Under the pieces are notes generated by a model. It saw only the letters and a list, made by a program, of their open reading frames with translations, did no database searches and was not told the origin of the DNA. Positions 23,301-35,395 of a stretch of 64,000 bases of DNA are shown here, one piece after another. Numbering within the stretch: the stretch's first letter is position 1; every line of letters begins with the position of its first letter. Made by a program: the position numbers and the translations under genes. Origin of the DNA: Cryptomeria japonica (lineage: Eukaryota > Streptophyta > Pinopsida > Cupressales > Cupressaceae); contig NC_081413.1 in NCBI RefSeq assembly GCF_030272615.1, positions 189,220,169-189,284,168 of the forward strand. Reading direction: 5' to 3'.

Positions 23301-25770
23301 ATGCGCTAAGGGGTCATATGGTGTCTTAAGGGGTCATAGAACACCATATGACCCCTAAGGACACCATATTACCCCTTAGAATACCATATGGTGTCTTTAG
23401 GGGTCATATGGTGTCCTAAGGGGTCATTGAACACCATATGATCCCTTAGGACACCATATGACCCCTAATGACACCATATGATCCCTTAGGACACCATATG
23501 GTGGTCTTAGGGGACATATGGTATCCTAAGGGGTCATAGAACACCATATGACCCCTTATGACACCATATGGCCCCTTAAGACACCATATGATGGTGTCGT
23601 TAGGGGTCATATGGTGTCCTAAGGGGTCATATGGCATCCTAATGGGTCATAGAATACCATATGACCGCTTAGGACACCATATGACCCCTAATGACACCAT
23701 ATGACCCCTTAGGACATCATATAACCCCTAACAACACCATATGGTGTCCTAAAGGGTCATATGGTGTCCTGAGGGGTCATATGATGTTCTATCATGCCCT
23801 ATGACACTATATGACCCATTTTAACACCCTAGTACATGACATGACCACTTGTGACGCTATATGACCCCTCAAGACACAATATGGTGTTGTTAGGTGTCAT
23901 ATGGTGTCGTTAGGAATCATATGGTATCCTAAGGGGTCATATGATATTCTATTACCCATTAGGACACCATATAATCCCTTATGACACCATATGACCTCTA
24001 ATGACACCATATGGTGTCATTAGGGGTCATATGGTGTCCTAAGGGGTCATATGGTGTCGTTAGGCATCATATGGTGTTATATGACCCCTTAGGACACCAT
24101 ATGACCCCTAACAACACCATATGGTGTCCTAAAGGGTCATATGATGTTGTTAGGGGTCATATGGTGTTCTATGACCCCTTAGGACACCATATGACCCCTT
24201 AGGACAACATATGGTGTCGTGAGGGGTCATATGGTTTTGTATGGGGTCATATAGTGTCCTAAGGGGACATAGAACACCATATGACCCCCTAAGGGGTCGT
24301 TAGAGGTCATATTGTGTCCTATGACCATTTAGGACACCATATGATCCCTTAGGATACAATATGGTGTCGTTATGAGTTGTATGGTGTCCTGAGGGGTCAT
24401 ATGGTGTCCGATGGCCCCTTAGGGCACCATATGACCCCTTAGGATAAAATATGGTGTCATTATGGGTCATATGGTGAAGGAAACCATATAAGCCCTCATA
24501 TGGTGTTGTTATGGGTTGTATGGTGTCTTATTACCCCTTAGGACACCATATGGTGTCATTATGGGTCTTATGGTGTGCTAAGGGGTCATATGGTGTTATA
24601 TGACCCATTAGGACACCATATGACCCCTTAGGACACCATATGGTGTTATTATAGGTCGTATAGTGTGCTAAGGGGTCATATGGTGTCATATAACCCCCTA
24701 AGGGGTTGTTAGGGGTCATATTGTGTCCTAAGGAGTCATATTATGTCCTATGAACCCTTACGACACAATATGGTGTTGTTATGCATCGTATTGTGTCCTA
24801 AGGGGACATATGATTCCCTATGACCCCTTAGGTGTCATTAGGGATCATATTGTGTAATAATGGGTCACATTATATCCTATGACCCCTTAGGACACCATAT
24901 GGTGTCGTTATGGGTTTTATGGCGTCCTAAGGGGTCATATGGTGTCCTATGATCCCTTAGGACACCATGTGACCCCTTAGGACACTATATAGTGTTGTTC
25001 TGGGTTATATGGTATCCTAAGGGGTCATATAATGTTCTATGACCCCTTAGGACACCATATAACCCTTACGTGTCGTTAGGGTTCATATTGTGTCCTAAGG
25101 GGTCATATGGTGTCCTATGACCCCTTAGGACACCATATGACCCCTTAGGTGTCGTTAGGGGTCATATTATGTTCTAAAGGGTCATATGGTGTCCTATGAC
25201 CCCTTAGGACACCATATAGTGTCAATATGGGTCATATGGTGTCCTCAGGGGTCATCTGGTGTCCTGTGACCCCTTAGGACACCATATGGTGTTGTTATGG
25301 GTCGTATGGTGTCCTAAGGGGTCATGTGGTGTCCTATGACACCTTAGGACACCATATGGTATCCTTATGGGTTGTATGGTGTCTTAAGAGGTCATATGGT
25401 ATCCTATGACCCCTTAGGAAACCATATGACCCCTTAGATGTTGTTAAGGGTCATATTATGTCCTAAGGGGTCATATGGTGTCATATGACCCCTTAGGACA
25501 CCATATGACCCCTTAGGTGTCATTAGGGGTCATATTGTATCCTAAGGGGTCATATGGTGTCCTATGACCATTTAGGACATCATATGACCCCTAAGGACAT
25601 CATATGGTGTCGTTATGGGTTGTATTGTGTCCTAAGGTGACATATGGTGTGCCCTTAGGGCACCATATGACTCCTTAGGTGTTGTCAGGGGTCATGTTAT
25701 GTGCTAAGGGGTCATATGGTGTCTTGTGACCCCTTAGGGCACCACTTGGTGTTGTTGTGGGTCGTATGTT
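20395..25770. repeat. Two-way 20-bp satellite array, copy 1
   Basis: About 5.4 kb of units made of the palindromic hinge CATATG plus a 14-mer that reads GTGTCCTAAGGGGT in one orientation and ACCCCTTAGGACAC in the other. Common variants have GTGTCGTTAGGGGT or GTGTCATTAGGGGT. Orientation switches occur throughout, often every one to three units. A second switch point is TATG inside GTGTTCTATGACCCC. Because 20 and 3 share no factor, three units make a 60-bp frame, which yields short periodic ORFs with no meaning. Confidence 0.92.
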
Positions 25771-26655
25771 AAGGAGGAGGGGGAGAGAGATAGAGAGGGA
25801 GAGAGAGAACTATAGAGGGGATATATAGATAAGCAAGATATATAGATTTTGAGAGAGGAGTGAGATAGATAGAGGGGGATAAAGAGAGGTGGCTAATGAG
25901 ACCTATATGCAAAGGTAGATAGGTGGAGAGGAAGGGAGGGAGAAACCTAGAGAGGGGAGAGAGGGTGGGTTGGAGAGTTAATGAACTAGACAATGAAGAG
26001 AGAGAATAAGAGAGGAAGAGAGATAATGAGAGAGTGGGGGAAGGACATATAAATGGAGAGGGGAAGAAAGGAAGGGAGAGATCTAGAGAGGGAAGGGAGA
26101 GAGAAGAGAAGAGATAGAAGAACAAAGAGATGAGTAAGAGGGGATGGATGGAGAGGTAGAAATGGAGGGAGCGAGAGACCTAGAGAATGAGGAGATGGAT
26201 CTAGGTTTGGAGAGAGAGAAGAGAGGGAGAGTGTTCATAAATAGATAGGGGCAAGGGAAAGGGAGAGAAAGGTGGAGAGGGAGGGAGACAACTAGAGGGT
26301 GGACAATTAGATAAGTGAGAAACCTAGAGGGGGAGAGAGAGGTGGGTAATAATATAGGGAGGGAGAGGTAGTGAGGTGAATAGGGAGGAAAGGAGAGCCC
26401 TAGATATGGGGAGAGAAAGGATAGAAGGGATCGGTAGTGAACAAGAGAAATGAATGGGAGGGGAGAGAAATAATAAGAGAGTGAGAGAGAAGAGAGAGGA
26501 TGGGAGTCAAGGATATAAATTAGGGTACAAGGAAGGGATGAAAGGTAGAGAGGGTGGGATATACCTAGAGACGGGAGAGAGAAGTGAGAGAGACAAGAGA
26601 GGGAGAGAGATAGGTGTAGAGTTTAGGGAAGATAAAGATAGTGAGATATGGATCT
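25771..26655. repeat. Purine-rich right arm, copy 1
   Basis: About 0.9 kb of A and G on the plus strand (GGGAGAGAGA, GAGACCTAGAG, GTTCATAAATAGATAGGG). It is the reverse complement of phrases in 18560-20394. It joins the satellite abruptly at GTATGTT/AAGGAGGAGG. The homologous right arm of copy 2 has about 440 bp more on its satellite side. Confidence 0.85.
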
Positions 26656-27130
26656 AAAGAATGCTAATAGGAGAATGTTGATTATTGAAATTTGACTAAG
26701 TATGAAAGTCAATATGATCCTCTAAAAACAAGCATCTACATTATAACTCCTATAGAGTTGAAACCACTCTCAAACATCCTACCAATATATACATGAAATA
26801 TAACTTAAAGTGACATACTTAAATATTATATTTCATGTATATATTCTCCTCTCATGATGGGTATAACTTGTGCCCAAGTTGAAGAATTTGCATCACATAA
26901 CCTTGAAATTGGACAATGTAGCACATTTGGCACTCGCCAAATGAAAAAAGTTGACTTTTCTCATTTGGCGCACGCCAAATTTGGCACATGCCAAATGGAA
27001 AAAGTCAAATTTGTTAATTTGGCGAGCGCCATATTTGGCGCTCGCTAAATGGTCTACATTGGAAACTACCAACCCTTTGGGTTGGATTGTACTTGGGCAT
27101 CCAACCCAAAGGGTTGGACGACCATTTCAG
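26656..27130. repeat. Right inner arm with palindromes, copy 1
   Basis: Reverse complement of the left block at about 18100-18560. It holds a near-perfect inverted pair TATATACATGAAATATAA / TTATATTTCATGTATATA (about 26789-26844), several TTTGGCG/CGCCAAA palindromes (26930-27055) and CCAACCCTTTGGGTTGG (about 27068-27117). Confidence 0.75.
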
Positions 27131-27875
27131 GCCTAAGACATGTTTCTAACAGAGGATTAGAAAATTTTCACATATTTTTGGTCGTGCTCTCCATCAGGTT
27201 TGCACGTGTTTCAATAAAACTAAAAAAAATACCATAGAGGCCTCGATCTCTCTCTTAGCCATCCAAGCATGTAATTATTTTCACATTTTGATTTCGTTAA
27301 GGCTTTCATCTATAATTTCTTTTGATAGTGTGTTCGATTTTGGTCAAAAACCAACATGCACTATTTTGGGTATAGTTTTTTACACGTTCATAGGATTTTG
27401 AAGAAACTTACATTTTTAGAAACTAGACTCCATTCTACACAATTTAAAAAAAAAAGTTTTGATTAGTTATCAATGATTTTAGGGGGGAGCACGCTCAAAT
27501 TTCTGTTTTTCAGGATGTGTCCACTTCAAAAATTAGTAAAAAATCATATACTCATTAAAAAATTAGCTGAAAAATATAGCATAAACTACAAGGTGTTAGC
27601 CAATTTCTCACCGAAGCGATTTTAAAAATTAAAAAAAAAAGTTAACATTTTAGGGGGCCACAACAGACGCTATGTTATGTTTTTTGCATAAAAACAGTAC
27701 CACTTTTTGTGGCCCCCCTTTTTGAAGCCCTTAATCTCCACCATTTTAAAAAAAATTAGTAGTTTAGAAAGTAGACTTGAAGCACTCTGACTCTTGTTCT
27801 TGTTGCATCTTCAAATTTGGAGTCTAACTATCTTCAATTTGTCGTTGAAGTTCAAACTTTGTTGATTTCAGAAAA
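27131..27875. other. Right-only block of the element, copy 1
   Basis: About 740 bp with no counterpart on the left side, but conserved in copy 2 at about 58620-59365. It contains a strong hairpin at 27653-27718 with GGGGGCCACAA pairing to TTGTGGCCCCC. No ORF of note. Confidence 0.65.
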
Positions 27876-27926
27876 AAGTGGCATCTTAAGACCTCCTTTT
27901 GGTACCACAACTTGGTGCACATACCC
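27876..27926 (-). repeat. Right terminal inverted repeat, copy 1
   Basis: The reverse complement begins GGGTATGTGCACCAAGTTGT and matches the left TIR apart from one base in the first 20. TTAT follows outside. Confidence 0.85.
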
Positions 27927-28488
27927 TTATTTGTTATTTTTCTATTGAATTTGTAATTAGAAACATAGTTTTAGAGCGTGCATCCCTTCAGATTAATGAC
28001 ATTAGAGTGTTGGATGTCAACCACCACCGAACCCTAAAATGTAAAAGCACTGCCAACCTGGAAATTTTAATGAGGGACATTAACGTATATGGCCGGCAGG
28101 AGTCCTGAACTGTTTGTTGTCCTGGTCCTGGTAATGTGTTAGCAAAGTGCAACATAGTCCACCGTGCTTGTATTTGATTTTTCCTGAAATGTATAGTAAA
28201 TGTATAATTTGTTAAATGAAATTCATTAGTATACTTTTCTTCTCTTCTTGTTTCAGTTCTTATTTTCACCTGAATTCTTTATATTGTGGGAGTTTTCGAT
28301 TTTTTATGTTTTCAGTTAACGTTTTTCATAACCAGTCAATAATTTATTTATTTTTGAATTTTCCAAAAATGTTTTAAATTTCTTTCACATTGGCTATGTT
28401 TTTCTCTTGTATTCACTTTTTAAATGATCTATTTTGATTTGTTGCTTCCAACAGAAAAGAGCAACATTAACACAATCAATTTTCTAAA

Positions 28489-28710
28489 ATGCATAGAGAA
28501 ATCAAAGAAACAAAGGATATTAACAGTGTCATTGCGAAGCTGTTTCAAGAGAGCAACAAGATAAAGGACAACATGAGAAAGCCAATTCATCAGTATGAAT
28601 GTAAAATGGCCAAGCAATCAACAAACTCCCCTTCTATTTCTTCCACTGTTGTTACTTCCATGCATAATATGGTATTATACCCTCTTGCAATACCAACTGC
28701 TGAACAGTAA
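28489..28710 (+). other. Unidentified 73-codon ORF in the Helitron leader
   Basis: Begins MHREIKETKDINSVIAKLFQ. It is a plausible helical segment and the composition is better than in neighbouring ORFs, but I recognise no family. It lies upstream of the RPA remnant and might be an exon of it or of another captured gene. Confidence 0.2.
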
Positions 28711-29662
28711 ATGGATCCACTGGCCATTTTCATGCTAGGAGACAAGATCCTTAAGTGGAATGGTAACCAACTTGGATGGGTTGCATGGGTAGATTCTATC
28801 TATGTTTAATTACTGAGAGTTTGATTAGTTGAACTCATCTTTTGATTATATTTTGAGATTAAAAGTAAACTTTTTCATCCTTGTACTCGATTGTTAAATG
28901 TCTGAATCGTAAACTGCAACTTTGTATTTTGGTACTCGTATACCTATTACAAGTAACCTAATAGAATCATCCATGCACCAAAAGTGTTGATACAATTTTA
29001 CTTTTATTTATGTTAGTTTTCCAGTTTCTTTTATTGATCCAACCTGATGGATTCTTAAATACCTACAAATGTGAATACCTAAAAGACGTTTTAAAATTAG
29101 ATTGAGATAATAAAACCACAAAAAAAAAAAAAACTACAAATTATGATTTCTTTTTGTCTACAACTTTCGTATTTACTAGGATTTAGTTAGGTACTTATCG
29201 TCGGCAGTGAATTACTCAATCCATTATGCTGTTCAATCTCTTCTAACAGAATAGTTGAAACGTCATAATAGGATCACAATCAACTTTATTCTGCAAGGCA
29301 ATATACTATTCTAGACGACATGACTTCTTTCGTCAGACTGAATCTGAAACCATTTCTACTATAACAAACAGGTAAATTAACCTTCTCTTGAAAAGTACAT
29401 CTCTGTTCGCTGCAAATTTGATTCCCTCATTTTCTATGATTTTTCCCAAATATGAAAAATACTTTCAACTCATTAAGATTTTCATTTATGAACATATATT
29501 TACGTGTCGATAGCTTTATTTGACGATAATCTGTATAATATTGCATTCTTCCAATAAATTTTACTTATACGTACAAAATAAAATAATTACTTGTTAATAA
29601 CCTGTACTGGCATGCACGTTTAGCCTTGATATTCCTCTCAAATTTAAAGCTCTCTATCCAAA

Positions 29663-31879
29663 ATGTCATCTGCACCAACCACCTCTGAATTTGTAAAACA
29701 ATCAACAATGGATACTTTGGTAAGCTAATACATCATACCTTTTCAAAAAAATACTTTGTTGTCATTACTTTCATAATATATATTTCTTTTTTATTTCATC
29801 CCTTCCATTTTGACATGTACCCTTTATTCTAACATACACAAATATAGTTGAGGATTCTATAATTTACATAGCTGAATTACATACACTCCAAAATAACAAA
29901 CTATACATTAAGGAATAACCACATATATGTCTTCGTAGCCCTTGACATTAAGTCCTCAATATTGATATTATCTTTTTGTAGGAAAATACCCAAGAGTATG
30001 CCCCTACCCCATTTGCAATTCAATCTATCAATGTTGGGGATAAGCTTCCTTCAGCATTGCTCCAAGTATTATCATTCAAGAAAATGCAGGGTAACAAAGA
30101 TGATACAAACAGATATAAACTAGTGTTGTCTGATGGGACATACATGCAGTTAGCAATTTTTCCTTATAAGTATGCCACTCTGATAGATTCAGACGCTCTA
30201 AAAATAGGCTTGATAGTCCTGTTGTCCACTTATACTTGCAGATATGTATGGAACACAAGGTAGGAAACATATTATATTTATTAAATACAATATCATTCTT
30301 TGCTATTTAATTGTTTCCAGCTACAATTCAAAGAAACTTAAAATAAGTATTTTCATTCTACATGACTATTATAATACTTAGTTTACAAGTCAAACAAAGC
30401 GATTGTCAATTATTTGGCAAACCAGTATACCGGTTCAAAGAACAACAACAAAAAATGATGAGTGAGGATACACCATCATCGTCTAAACGTTCTCTTCAAT
30501 TTTCTGCTGAATTACCAACCCCACAAAGTGCAACCTCTGAAAATATAAGCCCAATCAAAAGTTTAAATCCATACCAAAATAAATGTACAATAAAAAGTAG
30601 AGTTACTCATAAACAGGCTATAAAGTCATACAATACAACTACTAAGAATGGCCATGTCTTTAGTTTTGACATTGTCGACACTGAGGGCTATGAAGTTAGA
30701 GTTACATGTTTTGATGAAATAGCTCAACTACATTCTGATCGTGTGGAGGTGGGTTCACATTATGTCATTTCTAAGGGGTCCATTAAGGAGGCAAATACAA
30801 GGTACAACAAATTGAACAACCATTTAGAGATCATCCTGTCTGATGCCTCCATATTTAAACACTGCAGCCATGACGAAGTACCAAATCAAGAGCACTCCCC
30901 TTTCATTCATATTAGTGAAGTGTTTCAGCTAACTAATAATACATTAGTTGACATCATTGGTGTTGTTGTACATGTTGGAGATATCGTTCCAATCCATAGG
31001 AAATATGGCACTCAAACACAAAAATGAGTTGTTAGAATTAATGATCTCTCAGGGTCAACAATTGATATCAACCTATGGGGCCAAACATCAGAACAAAGAG
31101 GACTAGATTTAAAAAACATGTTAACCGATGATAGTGTTCTTATACTTGTTGTACGTAATGCTCATGTCAGTTATTTTAATGGTAAGGTTGTTAACATAGC
31201 AACTGCAACAACATAACATATTAATCCTCCATTCCCAGAGGCAGAACCCCTAATATTAAGAGGATATATTCCCTTGCTTACTCTAGAATTTTTTGCAGCA
31301 ATTGCCCACATTGATGGCAAATACACTAGAATGAATATTTCATCAATCCGTGAACGTATGAGTGCGAAACCATAAACTATTCAAATGACTTTACTGGTTG
31401 TTCAAAGATTTTTAAACGTAACAGATAAAACTTTCTGTTACGCAACTTGTCCACTATAAGTAAATGGAAAGCCTTGTAAAAAAAAATGCACTCAACGGGT
31501 TGATGATTCATGGTTTTGTCATAGATGTGAAATGACCATGGCAGAATGCAATTACAATTACCTTTTACCAACGAAGCTACAAGATGCAACAGGTACTATT
31601 TGGGCTACTGCTTTTGATGAGGTTGGAACTCAATTGATAAAAAAAACTGCAAAAGCGCTTTGTGCGCTACAAAATGATGCCACAAAAACACAAACACCTT
31701 GCTCTATGATTAATAAACTTATCTCGCATCGCTACTCACTCACACTATTGGTTTCTACTGATACGTACAACTCTGAATCAAAGATGAAAGTTACAATCAA
31801 CAAAATCTGCTCTGTTGATTGTAATTCTAAGTGTGATGGATTACTTGTAGAGATTGCTCGCCTCTCTACACAAGCTTAG
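29663..31879 (+). pseudogene. RPA70-like single-strand-binding protein, Helitron-borne
   Basis: Exons 29663-29719, 29982-30259 and 30382-31879 join in frame at GT/AG sites. The second exon gives a Rep-A_N-type OB fold (LLQVLSFKKMQG, then RYKLVLSDG). The third gives further OB folds (FSFDIVDTEG, then INLWGQ) and a C-terminal part with a cysteine set (CPL, then PCKKKC, then WFCHRC). RPA binds single-stranded DNA. Exon 3 stays in one frame to its end but has four stop codons (near 31025, 31213, 31373 and 31456), so the gene is broken by point changes only. Plant Helitrons often carry such genes, and its place upstream of Rep/helicase fits. Confidence 0.75.
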
Positions 31880-32103
31880 CTATATTAGGCATTTTGCCTA
31901 ATTACAAAGTTTTATGTTCATGAACAGTTATTACATTCCAAATTTTACATATTTTATTCTACTACAATCCTACACATAACTTTACATATGGAGGTCTTGA
32001 TAACCTTATTGCTTTTCCTTTAAATACTGCATTATGTACAACTTTTTTTGTATATTGAGACATTCTACTTAGAAATACAAACGATTGTTTTCTATGAATA
32101 CAT

Positions 32104-32106
<3 letters not shown>

Positions 32107-32174
<68 letters not shown>
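32107..32174. repeat. (TA)n microsatellite
   Basis: An unbroken run of about 68 bp of alternating T and A. Confidence 0.95.
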
Positions 32175-32175
<1 letters not shown>

Positions 32176-33153
32176 CAGATTGCATTAAAATTTCTCTGTT
32201 ATCTCTTTGCAATTCTTTCCTTTCCACATAAACTTTCCTACTGTCATTCTTATTACTTTTGCATGTCCTATTATAATTAAAATTAGTCCATTTATGTATG
32301 CAGAAATATTATAATAGAGAATTCCTATCTCAATAACTATCTATATTTAGTTTAAAAATTCATACACACATGTCAACAATCACATATACAATTGCATATT
32401 GAACAGTAAGAATTTGCATCTCTACATATAGATATATTTATATGTTTATGGACAACTAACTATACAAGGTTTCAAAGTCTTCTGGAAGTACTCACCGCTG
32501 CATTGCACAATATGTTTAACTGCATACTCATCTATGTTGGTTAATTGCCCTGCAGAATAAATTTGCTTTCCTTGAGATTCCTCTTGTATACAAGTACTTA
32601 CTATTCATGTTTTGTTGTACAATTAGATATTTACATTTATCTAAAAATTCCAATTATTTCTTTCTTTCATACATTAATGATTTTCAATTAATTAATTTCT
32701 TCAACTGTGATCTTTTTACAAAGTCAACACACTATTTGATATCTTTTTTCCCTTGCATTCTTACTTTAATTGCTCTCTTCACCTATGATGTAAAAATACT
32801 TATTCATATTCCTATATAGAGACTGCATCCTCATGTATGCTGGTTACTTATCTTCCAGAATACAAAATGGTTTCCTTCAAATTGCTTTCATATAAAAGTA
32901 TTTACAGTTCAATACACTTTCCTATTCATTTCATTACTTGCATTTTTATCTTTGTTTGCACTCTTTCTGTATCATATGAACATACTTATCTATATTTCTA
33001 TATACAAAATACAGTCTAAAGATATGTACACATATATAAGTATCTGTAAATAAATAAATATTTATAGAAAAATTATACATATATACACATATATATGTAT
33101 TTTTATTTCTGCATATCTATTTCTACATATCTATTTCTACAGATATACACATA

Positions 33154-33155
<2 letters not shown>

Positions 33156-33202
<47 letters not shown>
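33156..33202. repeat. (TA)n microsatellite
   Basis: About 46 bp of alternating T and A within a wider TA-rich region (33040-33860) where phrases such as GTGCATATCTATGTATACA recur at about 33407 and 33768. Confidence 0.95.
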
Positions 33203-33205
<3 letters not shown>

Positions 33206-33479
33206 CACATGCACATATTTGTATATATATCTATATATATGTATAAATATATACATATGGAGAAATATATATCCATAATCATAGTCTCAACATGTTATCG
33301 TACCCAAAATTATTAAAAAATACCAAATATACAAAAAAATTTATACAAAAAAATATTTATACACATTTATAGAATTATATATATATACACATGTATTTAT
33401 ATATGTGCATATCTATGTATACAGATATACACATATTTCATTGATATGTATATATACATACATTTGTATGTAAATAGAA

Positions 33480-33700
33480 TTTTATATAACTGTGCATATG
33501 TATATTTCAATAATGCCTTTGGGAAGGGAAGTCATAGGTAAACAATACAGTCAACAAAATACACATTAGTAAATTGAATACTTGCACAACAAATACATCT
33601 CGCAACAAAATGACCACCACAAAACTAAACAAAAAAACAGTATAGATTAGATTGACCAGTTTCCAATACCCATACATTTCTAAATACTACTCAACACAAA
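33480..33700 (+). repeat. Direct repeat, copy 1 (partner 35641-35860)
   Basis: Shares GCATATGTATATTTCAATAA, ACATTAGTAAATTGAA, TTGCACAACAAATACATCTC and ATGACCACCACAAAA with 35641-35860. The two copies bracket the segment that ends in the nested Helitron terminus. Confidence 0.8.
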
Positions 33701-34969
33701 TCAAATTCTATACAAAAATATATTTATACACAATTTTATATATATATATATTCGTGTATCTATATATGTGCATATCTATGTATACAAATATACTCATATT
33801 TCATTGATATGTATATATACATGTATATATATATATACATACATCTGTATGTATGTATAATTATGCCGAAGGTGTCTCCTACTATGAAATGCATCGAGCT
33901 AAATTCGGGCATCAACGATCCAAACTGTTTGAGAGAAGGTGCAAGACGATGCAAGCCATCTTGACCGTCAATACATCCAAATAGTCGTTGCTTGCAACTT
34001 GCCTACCGATTCTCTGACAGTACTAGTATCAGCGTCAGATTAAAAGGTTTTCTCATCATCATTTATTTCAATCAACAACTTGTCATGTACGGTTTGTAGA
34101 AGGCCTATGCTTCCCTACGGATTTGATTATTCCTTCCTATTGACGAGTGTTTTGACACACTCACCAATAGTCAGGTAGTTTATGCAAACACTCACCACCT
34201 CTCCTGAAAAGTAACGAGTTTGGAAGAACTCACTACTCCAAGGTCTCTATAGTCGGGTCTCGATGGTGATGGGCAGTTCAATGGTTGATGTGGTTATACC
34301 TGTAAAGGGGCCTGCTGGTTAGAACTAAATCTCGCTGGTTACAGATAACTGCACTTCCTCTCTATTTGTATTTTTATGGTTTAAGATTCTCTGGGAAATA
34401 AAATGCGAAGCGTAAAGGGAAACAAGAAAATAACAATAGAGACCAATATAATGACAACTTAATGAACTACTCAATTAGTTCCCTGCAATCCAAGCAATTA
34501 TCAAATATTATCCAAGTTAGCATTCAACAACGGACCTCCAACAAACCTACAAAATCATCAATTTCACAAGTCTATGAAATGTAAGAAAGAAGGGTCAATC
34601 ATGTAATTAATTTTATTCTTTTGCACTATTAGTGATGATTGCACTATTAGTGATGAATGTTTGTTAATAAATAAATTTATATGATTATTTTTATTTAATT
34701 TATTATATCTAAGGTTTTAGGATCTATAATTGATAGACATTTCTAATCATACAAGAATCTTGAAGATATCTTAATCATCTATGGCTACAAAGTGCATTTA
34801 GTTGTCATTGGTCAATGCATAGTGTGATTGTAATATTCATGTTCCATGAGACATTCTCACCAACCAAGATTAAACCACAATTGCACCTTACTATTAAAAA
34901 CAATTTGATGCAAACTATAGTCACCTAAATACATTTCTCCTCCATCATAAATATATATTCATCTATATC

Positions 34970-35395
34970 CTTTCCCATATCCTTTTCTACTCTCTTTATT
35001 GATCTCTTCTTCTCCCTCACTGCCTCTCTCCCCCTCTACCTCTCCCTCTCCCTCTCCATCTATATCTCTATCTTAATATATTCCTCTCTCTATCTCTCCC
35101 CTATCTTTATCTCGTTATCTCTCCATATCATTCCATCTTTCTATATCTCTTGAATTATCCTTTATCATCTCTCTACTTTTGTCCTTCTCTCTCACTCTAT
35201 ATATTGACCCTTTCAATCTTTATCTATCCCCTCCCCTCTTTCTCTCTTTCTCTCTCTTTCATCTACTTCTCCATCTCCATCTCTATCCCCTATCTCTTTT
35301 GCTTGTCCCCTCTCTATATCTATCCCATTATTTCCCCCTTTGTCTGTCCCTTTTTATACATCTATCTCTCCTATTCCCTCTCTCTTTATTACAAA
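34970..35395. repeat. Pyrimidine-rich stretch inside the nested element
   Basis: CT-rich on the plus strand with CTCTCTCTATCTC-type phrases. Composition resembles the arms of the TIR elements, but it lacks the satellite and palindromes, so a link is unproven. The ORFs over it are artefacts. Confidence 0.6.

Larger units (their letters stand above)
18017..27926. mobile_element. Giant satellite-carrying TIR element, copy 1
   Basis: 9.9 kb, bounded by terminal inverted repeats (18017-18057 and 27926-27876) and by the 4-bp direct repeat TTAT on both sides (18013-18016 and 27927-27930). Order: TIR, GGGTTGG and ATTTGGCG palindromes, pyrimidine-rich arm, 5.4 kb satellite, purine-rich arm, palindromes, a right-only block of about 740 bp, TIR. 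No transposase or other protein is readable, so it is non-autonomous. The same layout with a different target duplication recurs at 53331-59416, which proves the ends. The superfamily is unassigned. Groups known to make 4-bp duplications (Sola, Chapaev, Ginger) are only candidates. Confidence 0.85.

Noticed and set aside
20425-24719. Periodic ORFs in the satellite (20-residue repeat proteins)
   Set aside because: They exist because three 20-bp units make a 60-bp frame without stops in some variants. They occur on both strands and end at random variants. No start context or conservation.
20395-25770. CRISPR-like array
   Set aside because: There are no unique spacers; units are contiguous and vary by point change. 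The genome is eukaryotic.
20395-25770. Degenerate telomere repeat because of TTAGGGG
   Set aside because: TTAGGGG appears only inside the 14-mer and never in tandem as TTTAGGG. The period is 20 bp, not 7.
34140-34360. Solo LTR or captured exon in the balanced-composition stretch
   Set aside because: GAGTG/CACTC inverted words are present, but I could not define ends, duplications or a frame.
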